Positions 15,419-23,173 of a stretch of 23,314 nt of DNA are shown one piece after another. The notes beneath the pieces were generated by a model. The model worked only from the letters and a program-made list of their open reading frames with translations, searched no databases and had not been told where the DNA came from. How positions within the stretch are numbered: the first letter of the stretch is position 1; the number at the start of each line of letters is the position of its first letter. The position numbers and the translations under genes were made by a program. Source of the DNA: CAINEC01 sp046303115 (lineage in GTDB: Bacteria > Bacteroidota > Bacteroidia > AKYH767-A > OLB10); contig JBKCGZ010000179.1 of assembly GCA_046303115.1 (NCBI GenBank), positions 1 to 23,314 of the forward strand. The letters run 5' to 3'.

Positions 15419-17890
15419 ATGAAAAAAACTTTCTGTGTATCTTTATTATTCATCGCATTCGCGATTAACTCAAATGCACAAGCAATCAAAGGTTCAATCC
15501 TTGAAAAAATCACCAAAACACCTGTTGTAGGTGCTATAGTAAGTCTGAAAACAGACACCAGCAGCCAAGTATTAGGTTCATCTACAACTAATGAATTTGG
15601 CAAGTACTCGCTTCCCAATAAAATTTCTAAAGGCTTTATAGAAGTAAAGTGTATAGGATATAAATCGGTTTATTATCCTTTCGATTTAGTGAGCAATCCG
15701 AGTCCAATAATTTTGTTAGATTATACTCCTTATAATTTAGAAGATGTTGTAATTAATGCTTATTGGTATAAAAACTATTCGCCTATCACGCATTCTACTA
15801 TTACAAAAGAAGAACTGCAAAAAACGAATCTTGGACAAGATGTTCCTTATGTAATTCAAGACTTACCTTCAGTAGTTGTTACCAGTGATGCCGGGACAGG
15901 AATTGGTTACACAGGAATTCGTATTCGAGGAAGTGACCCCACCAGAATCAATGTATCTGTTAATGGAATTCCTATCAATGATGCAGAATCACAGGCGATG
16001 TATTGGGTAAATATGCCGGATATTGTTTCTTCTACAGAAAATATTCAAGTGCAAAGAGGGGTTGGCTCTTCTGTAAATGGTGCGGGGTCTTTCGGAGGAA
16101 GTATTAATCTAACAAGTAAAAATTTATCTATTACTCCTTTCGCAAAAAGCGAATGTTCTGTCGGATCTTTCAACACAATTAAGAATAATATTTCTTTTGG
16201 AAGCGGAACATTACACGAACACTTTGCTTTTGAAGGGCGTTTATCAAGAATAAAAAGCGATGGATACATTGATCGAGGAAGTTCAGACTTAAAATCATAC
16301 TTTGTTTCTGGATCTTATACGAGTCATCATTTTTCATCTCGCATCAATGTGTTTTCTGGAAAAGAAATTACTTACCAAAGTTGGAATGGAGTGCCTGAAT
16401 CAAGAGTGAATGGAGATGTGGCAGGTATGAATGATTTTATTATTCGCAATGGACTAGATGCAACTGACGCCGCTAACTTATTAAATAGCGGAAGAAATTA
16501 TAATTACTTCACTTATGCAAATCAAGTAGACAATTACCAACAAGATCATTATCAGTTTTTAAATACGATTCGATTTAATTATAAAACGTCGTTGGATGTT
16601 AACCTTCATTATACAAAAGGGAAAGGCTTTTACGAAGAATATCAAAAAGACCAAAGCTTATCAAGTTATGGAATCGCTGATGTCGTTTTAAATTCAGATA
16701 CGATTACATCTTCTAATCTGATTCGTCAAAAATGGTTAGACAATGATTTTTATGGAACTACTTATAATCTAAGGAAGGTAATTTCAGAAAATGCAAAACT
16801 GACAATCGGTGGAGGCTGGAATAATTATATCGGTGGACACTTCGGAACAGTCGTTTGGGCGCAATATGCAAGCAACTCTGAAATCAATCAGAAATATTAT
16901 AACAATTCAGCTCGTAAAAGTGATTGGAACAATTATGCGCGATTAGAGAATTTCTTCTTCAAGAGCAAAGTCAATACATTTATCGATGTACAATATCGTA
17001 TAGTGAATTATTTCTTTGATGGATTAAATGATGATGGCTCGACAAAACCTGATAATGCAAATTTAAATTTCGTTAACCCAAAAGCCGGAATAAGCTATGC
17101 CATCAATTCGAAGAGTAGCGTTTTTGCAAGTATTGGAATTACCCACCAAGAGCCTAACCGTGACGACTATACGAAATCGACCGCTAAAAGCAGACCACAG
17201 GCGGAACAACTGACTGATCTTGAATTAAACTATCGTTATACCAATAAAAAATTCTTCGGACAAGTAACATTATACAACATGAGTTATTCCAATCAGCTAG
17301 TACTGACAGGTGCTGTTAACGATGTTGGAAATTACTCACGTAGCAATGTAGCTGAAAGTTACCGTCGTGGAGTTGAGTTACAAACTAAATGGCTCCCGAA
17401 TGACAAAGTTAGTTTAGGAATGAACTTGACATTAAGTGAAAATAAAATCAAGGAGTTTGTTGAATACACCGATAAATACGAAGCAGATTATAACTATGTA
17501 GGTCAATCGAAAATTATATTTAACAATACCAATATCGCCTTCTCTCCTACCATTATTGGCAATGCGAATTTCACTTATAACTTCAACGAGCATTTATCAG
17601 CTTCTATAATCGAACGTTATATCGACAAACAATATCTCGATAATACAACAAATGAAAGTCGTGTAATAAAAGCCTACATGGTTACCGATGCACGATTAAG
17701 CTATAAGGGCACAACCAGCTGGTGTAAAGAAATTGGATTTAATGTGTTGTTGAATAATATTGGAAGCGCGATGTACTCTTCTAACGGCTACACCTATGGG
17801 TACAATGTGGCTGGAAGTAGAACACAGGAAAATTTCTACTATCCGCAAGCACCATTCAATGCATTAGGACAAATTAGTTTGTTGTTTTAG
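15419..17890 (+). CDS. TonB-dependent outer-membrane receptor, predicted thiamin or precursor transporter
   Basis: This 823-residue outer-membrane transporter draws energy from TonB/ExbBD. It has a signal peptide (1-20), a carboxypeptidase-regulatory-like domain (~22-105, KGSILEK...VVGAIVSLK), and a plug domain (~120-235) with TGIRIRGSDPTRINVSVNG and VQRGVGSSVNGAGSFGGSI. A 22-strand-type barrel follows and ends in the aromatic residue expected (SLLF). By sequence alone it would be called an iron-complex or generic receptor. The TPP riboswitch in its leader instead points to thiamin, a phosphate ester or a pyrimidine/thiazole precursor as substrate; thi-box-controlled receptors in Bacteroidetes are established from comparative genomics. 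No pnuT, tenA or thi gene lies next to it here. The 3' end overlaps ksgA by 17 bases. Confidence 0.9.
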   Translation: MKKTFCVSLLFIAFAINSNAQAIKGSILEKITKTPVVGAIVSLKTDTSSQVLGSSTTNEFGKYSLPNKISKGFIEVKCIGYKSVYYPFDLVSNPSPIILLDYTPYNLEDVVINAYWYKNYSPITHSTITKEELQKTNLGQDVPYVIQDLPSVVVTSDAGTGIGYTGIRIRGSDPTRINVSVNGIPINDAESQAMYWVNMPDIVSSTENIQVQRGVGSSVNGAGSFGGSINLTSKNLSITPFAKSECSVGSFNTIKNNISFGSGTLHEHFAFEGRLSRIKSDGYIDRGSSDLKSYFVSGSYTSHHFSSRINVFSGKEITYQSWNGVPESRVNGDVAGMNDFIIRNGLDATDAANLLNSGRNYNYFTYANQVDNYQQDHYQFLNTIRFNYKTSLDVNLHYTKGKGFYEEYQKDQSLSSYGIADVVLNSDTITSSNLIRQKWLDNDFYGTTYNLRKVISENAKLTIGGGWNNYIGGHFGTVVWAQYASNSEINQKYYNNSARKSDWNNYARLENFFFKSKVNTFIDVQYRIVNYFFDGLNDDGSTKPDNANLNFVNPKAGISYAINSKSSVFASIGITHQEPNRDDYTKSTAKSRPQAEQLTDLELNYRYTNKKFFGQVTLYNMSYSNQLVLTGAVNDVGNYSRSNVAESYRRGVELQTKWLPNDKVSLGMNLTLSENKIKEFVEYTDKYEADYNYVGQSKIIFNNTNIAFSPTIIGNANFTYNFNEHLSASIIERYIDKQYLDNTTNESRVIKAYMVTDARLSYKGTTSWCKEIGFNVLLNNIGSAMYSSNGYTYGYNVAGSRTQENFYYPQAPFNALGQISLLF

Positions 17891-18668
17891 AAGCTTGAAT
17901 TGCTTTCGCTAAGATTACAAATTGCTCCCACGATAATGCCTCAGCGCGTAAATTCAAAAAAGGAATTACGCTAATATCCTCAGGCAACAAAGGACGAAGT
18001 GCGTTTCGAAGTGTTTTACGACGTTGGTTAAATCCTGTTTTAACAATCATCTTGAAATAGGATTCTTCAATGCCTAATTCCTGACGATCATTACGGACCA
18101 TTCGTAATACACCCGATTTTACCTTTGGTGGCGGATTGAATTTATTTTCATCAACAGAGAATAAATATTCGATTTCATACCAAGGCTGCAACAGCACACT
18201 TAAAATACCATAGTCTTTATTCCCAGGTCCTGAAGCAATACGTTGTGCTACTTCCTTCTGAAACATACCTACCATCGCAGGAATATGATTCTTGTTTTCA
18301 AGCACTGCGAAAAGAATTTGCGTAGAAATATTATATGGAAAATTTCCAACGAGGTAAAAAGGCTGAGGGAAAATTGATTTCAAATTCAACTGTAAAAAAT
18401 CGCCTTCAATAATTTTATTTTTAAACTCCGGATAATGCTGTCCTAGATAAACAACACTTTCCTTATCTAACTCAACAGCACTTAAATTTAAATCGGAGCG
18501 ATTTAATAAAAACTTTGTCAAGACACCCATCCCTGGACCAATCTCCAAAGTATCCATTTTAGTATCCGACTTCGGTAAGGCCTCAGCGATAGCTTCAGCA
18601 ATAGTATCATCATTTAAGAAATGTTGACCGAAACTCTTCTTGGCTCTAACCGAATCGTGCTGTATCAT
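17874..18668 (-). CDS. rsmA: 16S rRNA (adenine1518/1519-N6,N6)-dimethyltransferase KsgA/RsmA
   Basis: The enzyme dimethylates two adjacent adenosines in the 3' terminal hairpin of 16S rRNA during late 30S assembly. The 264-residue protein has the start KKSFGQHFLND (10-20), the SAM-binding loop LEIGPGMGVLT (41-51), the acidic residue VELD (65-68), EGDFL (88-92) and the catalytic GNFPYNIS (108-115). The C-terminal helical domain includes NQRRKTLRNAL. The ATG overlaps the upstream DUF4286 stop by one base (TAATG), so the two are translationally coupled. Confidence 0.97.
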   Translation of the reverse strand: MIQHDSVRAKKSFGQHFLNDDTIAEAIAEALPKSDTKMDTLEIGPGMGVLTKFLLNRSDLNLSAVELDKESVVYLGQHYPEFKNKIIEGDFLQLNLKSIFPQPFYLVGNFPYNISTQILFAVLENKNHIPAMVGMFQKEVAQRIASGPGNKDYGILSVLLQPWYEIEYLFSVDENKFNPPPKVKSGVLRMVRNDRQELGIEESYFKMIVKTGFNQRRKTLRNALRPLLPEDISVIPFLNLRAEALSWEQFVILAKAIQASKTTN

Positions 18669-18973
18669 TATTTAACAACTTCTAATAATGTTCTGAAAGC
18701 AACGAACTTCCCTGAAAACTTTTGTAAAGCATCCGCTTGTAATCCTGGTGCAAACTCTTCTTTGTAGCGCTCATACATGGCCATATTCTGCGCACGGTAT
18801 TGAATCGCATAAGTAATCCCACCTGACTTCTCATCACCTATCAAACGTAAAATAGAATAGCTCTCAAACATTCCAGTATTCAATACATCTGGAATATGTG
18901 TATCTATCATCCAATTTAACCAATCTTCAGCAACGTCTTGATCAACGTTAACCGTTACATTATAAATAATCAT
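18668..18973 (-). CDS. DUF4286 family protein
   Basis: This 101-residue protein of the Bacteroidota family DUF4286 is recognised by the start MIIYNVTVNVDQDVAEDWLNWM followed by HIPDVLNTGMFESYSILRL. It has alternating beta-alpha-beta character, like small dimeric alpha+beta barrel (ferredoxin-like) proteins, and no signal peptide or membrane segment. Its function is unknown. The 1-base overlap with rsmA, an arrangement I also associate with other Bacteroidota, suggests a link to ribosome maturation, but this is only context. Confidence 0.85.
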   Translation of the reverse strand: MIIYNVTVNVDQDVAEDWLNWMIDTHIPDVLNTGMFESYSILRLIGDEKSGGITYAIQYRAQNMAMYERYKEEFAPGLQADALQKFSGKFVAFRTLLEVVK

Positions 18974-18991
18974 AGGGAAAGAATTATTGGG

Positions 18992-18999
18992 TAAAGGTA
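18992..18999 (-). promoter_or_regulatory. Possible -7 box TACCTTTA upstream of DUF4286-rsmA
   Basis: On the minus strand TACCTTTA matches TAnnTTTG at all but the last base and ends 18 bases before the DUF4286 ATG. It lies in the 36-base gap after the TPR gene, so DUF4286-rsmA may be transcribed separately or also by read-through from serS-TPR. Confidence 0.35.
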
Positions 19000-19009
19000 A
19001 AAAATAGTT

Positions 19010-20827
19010 TTAGAGTTTATCACCTCTTAAACTACGAAAATGCTTTCTGGCATCAACTACAAATAAACTTCCTGGATACTTCGATAAAAATGCTTCAAAA
19101 AGTGTCTTTGCTTTTTCCTTATCATTCAGTTGATCTTCGTACAAACATGCCAGTTGATACATCGCATCATCTCCTAAAACATCATCTGGAAATTTATCTA
19201 CTACATCTTGTAAAAGTGTAGCTGCCATTGAATAATTCCCTTGCATCCGATAAATACTTGCCTTCTTAAACAACACTTCATCCGTTAACGAATGATCAGG
19301 AAAATCTTTCAATAAGGAATCTAATGTAATCAAAGCCAAACTATCTTTATTCTGAAAATCGAGTAAATCCGCACGCGAATACATCAACAATGCATCTGTC
19401 GTTGTATCCATGTTAGTGTTATCAGTAATAATCAAACCGAGTTGCAATGCATCATTTGAAATCAGCTGACTAGTAGCAGCCTTTAATACTTTTAATTGAT
19501 CCTTCGCCCAATCAAATTCTCCGAGGTAATAAGACAATCGTGCGTTTCTAAATTTTGCTTCACGACCGATTGCATCATTCTTAAAATCCTTATCCACTTG
19601 ACCGTAAATCAACGCAGCATCCCACACTTGTCCATCAAAAACATAAATATCACCAAGCTCTAATTTACAATCTGCCTGAAACTGGCGACTAACATTTGGC
19701 AAGGTGATCACCTCTTCCAATAAACTTATCGCTCCTTGCGTATCGTGAATGTAAAATGCTTTTAAATGGGCGTAGGATTGTATCAAAGTTGCAGTCGCTG
19801 CCGACTTACCCAAATCAGAAATTGCAGTTTGATAATCTAAATCTAACTTCATTAATTCCGCAGGAGTAAATCCGCCATTCGTTATGATTTTATTATTAAC
19901 TGAATTGATTAATTCAATACGTGCATTGATATAATTCATGCTCTCCTTCCCTTTCTCCAAAACAGTTTGGAAGCAATTAATGGCTGTTTCATACTCACCA
20001 TTACTCGCGCAAGCACGTCCGAGAATAATCAATCGATCACCATCTTCACCTAAACGTTTATCGAGTGACTTCGCTTGAATGAATGCTGATTCAAAATCTT
20101 TTTCTTGTAAAAAGAGCCAGTATAACAATTCACTAAAAGTAGATGTATTCGGATTTTTCTGAATCTTGCGCAACAAAACCTGACGCAATTGATCAGCTAA
20201 ATTCCCACTTAAATCATTGATGATTTTTGATTGCAACAACGTTTGAACGCTTGGCATATAAGCAGCATTGAATTCTATTGCATCCACATATTCATTTAAC
20301 ATTTCGGTAGCCTTGCCATCTTGCGCATAGGCATCAGCAAGCTCAAACGAAAATGGGTACGTTCCTTTTAAAATTTTCCTTCCTTGTAAATAAGTCTGCT
20401 GCGAAAACTTAAATAATTGTCTCTGATTAAAAGCATTTCCCGTTTGAATAATTTGATTAACATCATTCGGTAAATTCTTTACGACATCAGCATAGGCTTT
20501 ATCAGCTTTTAGGCTATCACCCATTAATTCGTATAGAGAACCAAGCTCAATACGTAAACTTATATCACCAGGAAATCTCTTCTGTTGTTTCTTGATTAAC
20601 TTCTCTGCACCTTCAAAATCTTTTAGCTCTTGAAAACATTTCAAATAATTACCAAATGCACCATACGGATCTTGCTGATAATATTTCTCGTAGTAAACAA
20701 TTGCTTTATCAAACTCGCCTGTATTAAAATACTGATTGGCCAACTCGGCGTTGGATTGCTGCGCGAATACCGATGATGTACCTGCAACAAGAAAAACAAA
20801 TAAAAGTATTTTAATTTTTTTCAGCAT
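19010..20827 (-). CDS. Tetratricopeptide-repeat protein, exported
   Basis: The 605-residue protein starts with a signal peptide (1-22, ending VFAQ) and is built almost entirely of TPR-type helical repeats. Clear units are ANQYFNTGEFDKAIVYYEKY near residue 30, LGRACASNGEYETAINCFQ near 280, ASIYRMQGNYSMAATLLQDV near 530 and YQLACLYEDQLNDKEKAKTL near 565. The last two are also of the kind seen in BamD/YbgF-like proteins. Such proteins are protein-protein scaffolds in the periplasm, and no catalytic motif is seen. The ATG overlaps the serS stop by one base, so it is translated from the serS transcript. This serS-TPR pairing has no obvious functional logic. The partner protein is unknown. Confidence 0.85.
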   Translation of the reverse strand: MLKKIKILLFVFLVAGTSSVFAQQSNAELANQYFNTGEFDKAIVYYEKYYQQDPYGAFGNYLKCFQELKDFEGAEKLIKKQQKRFPGDISLRIELGSLYELMGDSLKADKAYADVVKNLPNDVNQIIQTGNAFNQRQLFKFSQQTYLQGRKILKGTYPFSFELADAYAQDGKATEMLNEYVDAIEFNAAYMPSVQTLLQSKIINDLSGNLADQLRQVLLRKIQKNPNTSTFSELLYWLFLQEKDFESAFIQAKSLDKRLGEDGDRLIILGRACASNGEYETAINCFQTVLEKGKESMNYINARIELINSVNNKIITNGGFTPAELMKLDLDYQTAISDLGKSAATATLIQSYAHLKAFYIHDTQGAISLLEEVITLPNVSRQFQADCKLELGDIYVFDGQVWDAALIYGQVDKDFKNDAIGREAKFRNARLSYYLGEFDWAKDQLKVLKAATSQLISNDALQLGLIITDNTNMDTTTDALLMYSRADLLDFQNKDSLALITLDSLLKDFPDHSLTDEVLFKKASIYRMQGNYSMAATLLQDVVDKFPDDVLGDDAMYQLACLYEDQLNDKEKAKTLFEAFLSKYPGSLFVVDARKHFRSLRGDKL

Positions 20828-22101
20828 TATTTAATCCATTCAAATCCTGTGTAAGGAACTAATGCCTTCGGAATTCTAATCCCTTCTGGCGTTTGATTAT
20901 TCTCAAGCATTGCTGCTACTATACGAGGTAACGCTAATGCACTACCGTTTAGTGTATGCGCTAACTGAGGCTTATTACTTCCTTCGCGATAACGTAACTT
21001 CAATCGATTTGATTGAAACGTTTCGAAGTTTGAAACAGAACTTACCTCTAACCAACGTTGTTGCGCTGCAGACCATACTTCCATATCATACGTTAACGCA
21101 GAAGCGAAACTCATATCACCACCACATAGACGAAGCGTACGGAAAGGCAATTCTAATTCATGTAATAAGCTCGCAACATACTCTTTCATCTCTTCCAAAA
21201 TAGCATAGCTTGTATCAGGATGTGCTACCTGAACAATCTCCACTTTATCGAACTGATGCAAACGATTCAAACCACGTACATGCGCACCGTAAGAACCTGC
21301 TTCACGACGGAAACAAGGAGTGTACGCAGTGTATTTAATTGGCAATGATTCTGCCTTTACAATCTCATCTCTGAAAATATTTGTTACTGGAACCTCAGCC
21401 GTTGGAATCAGATAAAATCCATCCATCGTAACATGATACATCTGCCCTTCTTTATCAGGCAACTGACCCGTTCCATATCCTGAATCAGCATTAATTAAAA
21501 TCGGAGGTTGCACTTCGTAGTAACCTGCTTTGTCTGCACGATCTAAAAAGAAATTGATCAACGCACGTTGCAGCTTTGCCCCTTGTCCTTTATAAACTGG
21601 AAAACCTGCACCTGTAATTTTATTTCCTAATTCGAAATCGATGATATCATATTTAGTCGTCAGCTCCCAATGAGGAACAGCAGTATCAGGCAGCACAGGA
21701 AGTGTTTGCGTACTTTGATAAACTACTTCATTCTCCTCTGGCGTTTTACCTGCGGGCACCGAAGTATGAGGCATATTTGGAAGCGTAACTAAAATATCAT
21801 TGATAGCTACTTCTGCATTCGCTACTTCTTCTTCCAGAATTTTACTGCGTTCTTTTAGCTGTGTGCTCTTCGATTTAAGTTCATCAGCGCCTTCTTTATT
21901 CCCCGACTTAAATAACTCTCCAATTTGTTTAGCAATCGCATTTTGCTCTGCTAACAATCCTTCTAGCTCCGTCTGTTTTTTTCGTTTATCGACATCAAGC
22001 GAAAGTACCTTATCGAGCGTTGAAGCTGCATCAATATTTTTGATAGCCAAACGTTCTAATACAAAATCTTTCTTCTCACGAATAACGTTCAATTGCAACA
22101 T
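20827..22101 (-). CDS. serS: Seryl-tRNA synthetase
   Basis: SerS charges tRNA-Ser (and tRNA-Sec where present) with serine. The 424-residue protein has the long N-terminal antiparallel coiled coil (~27-105) that grips the tRNA variable arm. The class II catalytic core follows with TAEVP (234-238, serine binding), motif 2 FRREAGSYGAHVRGLNRLHQF (from 264) and motif 3 GSALALPRIVAAMLEN near 390. Length and order are normal for bacterial SerS. A good -7 box lies 27 bases upstream. It is the first gene of a unit with the TPR gene. Confidence 0.97.
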   Translation of the reverse strand: MLQLNVIREKKDFVLERLAIKNIDAASTLDKVLSLDVDKRKKQTELEGLLAEQNAIAKQIGELFKSGNKEGADELKSKSTQLKERSKILEEEVANAEVAINDILVTLPNMPHTSVPAGKTPEENEVVYQSTQTLPVLPDTAVPHWELTTKYDIIDFELGNKITGAGFPVYKGQGAKLQRALINFFLDRADKAGYYEVQPPILINADSGYGTGQLPDKEGQMYHVTMDGFYLIPTAEVPVTNIFRDEIVKAESLPIKYTAYTPCFRREAGSYGAHVRGLNRLHQFDKVEIVQVAHPDTSYAILEEMKEYVASLLHELELPFRTLRLCGGDMSFASALTYDMEVWSAAQQRWLEVSSVSNFETFQSNRLKLRYREGSNKPQLAHTLNGSALALPRIVAAMLENNQTPEGIRIPKALVPYTGFEWIK

Positions 22102-22128
22102 AATCTCACGAATATTAATTTAGTGCTA

Positions 22129-22136
22129 CAAATGTA
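22129..22136 (-). promoter_or_regulatory. -7 promoter box TACATTTG of serS
   Basis: On the minus strand TACATTTG is a perfect TAnnTTTG match, identical to the box of the riboswitch transcript, and it ends 27 bases before the serS ATG. No T-box leader is present: the whole upstream gap to 22208 is only ~107 bases. Confidence 0.55.
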
Positions 22137-22189
22137 ACCGATTTACATCTATTTTAGCAGCCGTAGTACGAAGCAAATCGAAAAACGTT

Positions 22190-22197
22190 TACCTTTA
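22190..22197 (+). promoter_or_regulatory. Possible -7 box TACCTTTA of the DUF2064-like gene
   Basis: TACCTTTA matches the box at seven of eight positions and ends 11 bases before the ATG at 22209, implying a very short leader. It is divergent to the serS box at 22129-22136. Confidence 0.35.
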
Positions 22198-22208
22198 GGA
22201 ATACCGAC

Positions 22209-22682
22209 ATGGAAGAATACAGAAAAAAATGCTGTTTAGCCCTTCTGCTCGATGAAAAATCGGAGTCGGAAGCAATTCTTCATGCGCTCGCTGATTCTCC
22301 CTATCAAACTATCATTTGGAAGAGCAATTCCACTGCTAATCCCGATGAAATGCTACTTCCCGAAGGTCCAATGCCTGAAGTCTTAAATACGGTTTTTGAA
22401 GATGGATTTTCAAGAGGATTTCGCAAAGTAGTTATCCTTAAGCCTGTACTTACGCCAACTCCAACTCTCCTCGACGAGGCTTTTTTTAGTCTGAAATTAA
22501 TCGAGTGCTGCATTGGTCTAAATGATACTGGCGACTTCTACCTTTTAGGAATGAATGATTTCCGTCCGGAGATTTTAGCTTTTATTCCCCCGGAGGATAG
22601 TTTAATTGGAAAGAAGATTATTCGAAGAATTGGGGATCAGAAATTAGCTTTGTATAAAACTCCGACTTTGAAGGTTGAATAA
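22209..22682 (+). CDS. DUF2064-like (rSAM/selenodomain-associated glycosyltransferase family), probably degenerate
   Basis: This 157-residue protein resembles the DUF2064/TIGR04282 glycosyltransferase family in its middle and end. MPEVLNTVFEDGFSRGFRKVVIL aligns in character with the family's helix and strand before the metal motif, and GDFYLLGMNDFRPEIL matches the family's DGGYYLIG block. It differs in key places. The N-terminal nucleotide-binding stretch with a KTRL-type motif is absent, the GSDCP-like acidic motif is replaced by LKPVLTPTP, and the family length of about 200 is not reached. I therefore expect no sugar-transferase activity. It may be a regulatory or scaffold paralog. The assignment rests on remembered family patterns. 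Confidence 0.6.
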   Translation: MEEYRKKCCLALLLDEKSESEAILHALADSPYQTIIWKSNSTANPDEMLLPEGPMPEVLNTVFEDGFSRGFRKVVILKPVLTPTPTLLDEAFFSLKLIECCIGLNDTGDFYLLGMNDFRPEILAFIPPEDSLIGKKIIRRIGDQKLALYKTPTLKVE

Positions 22683-22711
22683 CTTAAAATATTGTACTCT
22701 AGCCGTACAGT

Positions 22712-22734
22712 CCCTAAAGTGAAATACTTTAGGG
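22712..22734 (+). terminator. Perfect hairpin after the DUF2064-like gene, possible terminator
   Basis: CCCTAAAGT (22712-22720) and ACTTTAGGG (22726-22734) pair perfectly over 9 bases around a 5-base loop, 30 bases after the stop codon. A run of six T (22747-22752) follows, but 12 bases further on rather than directly, so it is not a textbook intrinsic terminator. It may instead be part of the repeat cluster. Confidence 0.4.
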
Positions 22735-22755
22735 CAGGCTCCTACTTTTTTCTCG

Positions 22756-22790
22756 CCTTCGCCCTTCGAGGCCCTCAGGGACCGAAGGCA
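22756..22790. repeat. REP-like palindromic element with nested hairpins
   Basis: GCCTTCG (22756-22762) pairs perfectly with CGAAGGC (22784-22790). Inside are two smaller palindromes, CCTTCGAGG (22764-22772) and CCCTCAGGG (22773-22781), so the strand can fold into a three-way junction. The CCCTTCGA...CTCAGGGACCG wording resembles the widespread extragenic repeat family built on CCTTCGA..CTCAGG that I know from many bacterial genomes. It is much more G+C-rich than its surroundings. Mobility or function is unknown. Confidence 0.5.
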
Positions 22791-22890
22791 TTTCCAACAT
22801 AGAAATTTACTAATAACAAAACGGCCTCAATTTATTCGATTTTTGATACAGAAAAAATTTAGTTAAACATGTTTGCAGGATTTAAAAATC

Positions 22891-23012
22891 TAAAAACTCA
22901 TCCAAAAATTAAAAAAACTGCTAACTCCAAGGGGGGACAGCAGCCCCACCCCGCGAACAAAATTAGCCGACAGAAAAATATTAGTCGATTTTTAAGCCTT
23001 TACCAACGTTTA
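22891..23012 (+). repeat. Direct repeat unit 1 (~122 bases)
   Basis: This unit aligns with 23051-23173 over its full length. The first 65 bases (22891-22955) are nearly identical in the second copy, with two one-base indels and two substitutions: an A-rich leader, CTAACTCC, a run of six G, CAGCAGCCCC and ACCCCGCG. The remaining part is more diverged but still alignable. In this copy a GGGG/CCCC helix can form, but an A interrupts the fifth pair present in copy 2. Confidence 0.8.
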
Positions 23013-23050
23013 TTATTTGCATCCATACCTTTCATCAAAAATTAGTCTTG

Positions 23051-23173
23051 TAAAAAACTCATCCCAAAAATTAAAAAAACTACTAACTCCAAGGGGGGGC
23101 AGCAGCCCCACCCCGCGATAAAATTAACCATCAGGAAACTATTATTCGGTTTTTAAACGCTTACAGTCGTTTA
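23051..23173 (+). repeat. Direct repeat unit 2 (~123 bases)
   Basis: This is the second copy, offset by 160 bases from the first. Its core (23051-23117) holds a perfect hairpin GGGGC-AGCA-GCCCC (23096-23109) inside a seven-G run and the C-rich ACCCCGCG. It ends ~44 bases before the -7 box of the next gene. The core is far more G+C-rich than the flanks. I do not recognise it as a named element. Confidence 0.8.

Noticed and set aside
15301..15618. Open frame on the minus strand across the riboswitch and receptor start
   Set aside because: It is antisense to a well-supported riboswitch and gene and shows no recognisable protein character.
15419..17890. Iron-siderophore or cobalamin (BtuB) role for the TonB-dependent receptor
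   Set aside because: The leader element fits the TPP class, not the B12-box, and there is no Fur-like site or siderophore gene nearby. The BtuF-like gene at 63-851 is far away and not linked.
22102..22208. T-box leader ahead of serS
   Set aside because: The gap is only 107 bases, is shared with a divergent gene, and has no T-box motif or terminator. A promoter box close to the ATG leaves too little leader.
22927..23117. G-quadruplex in the repeat cores
   Set aside because: Each core has a single long G-run on the plus strand and only two G-runs close together on the minus strand, which is not enough for an intramolecular four-run quadruplex. A simple hairpin explains it better.
22891..23173. 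CRISPR array
   Set aside because: There are only two units of ~122 bases with diverged tails and no short regular repeats or cas genes.
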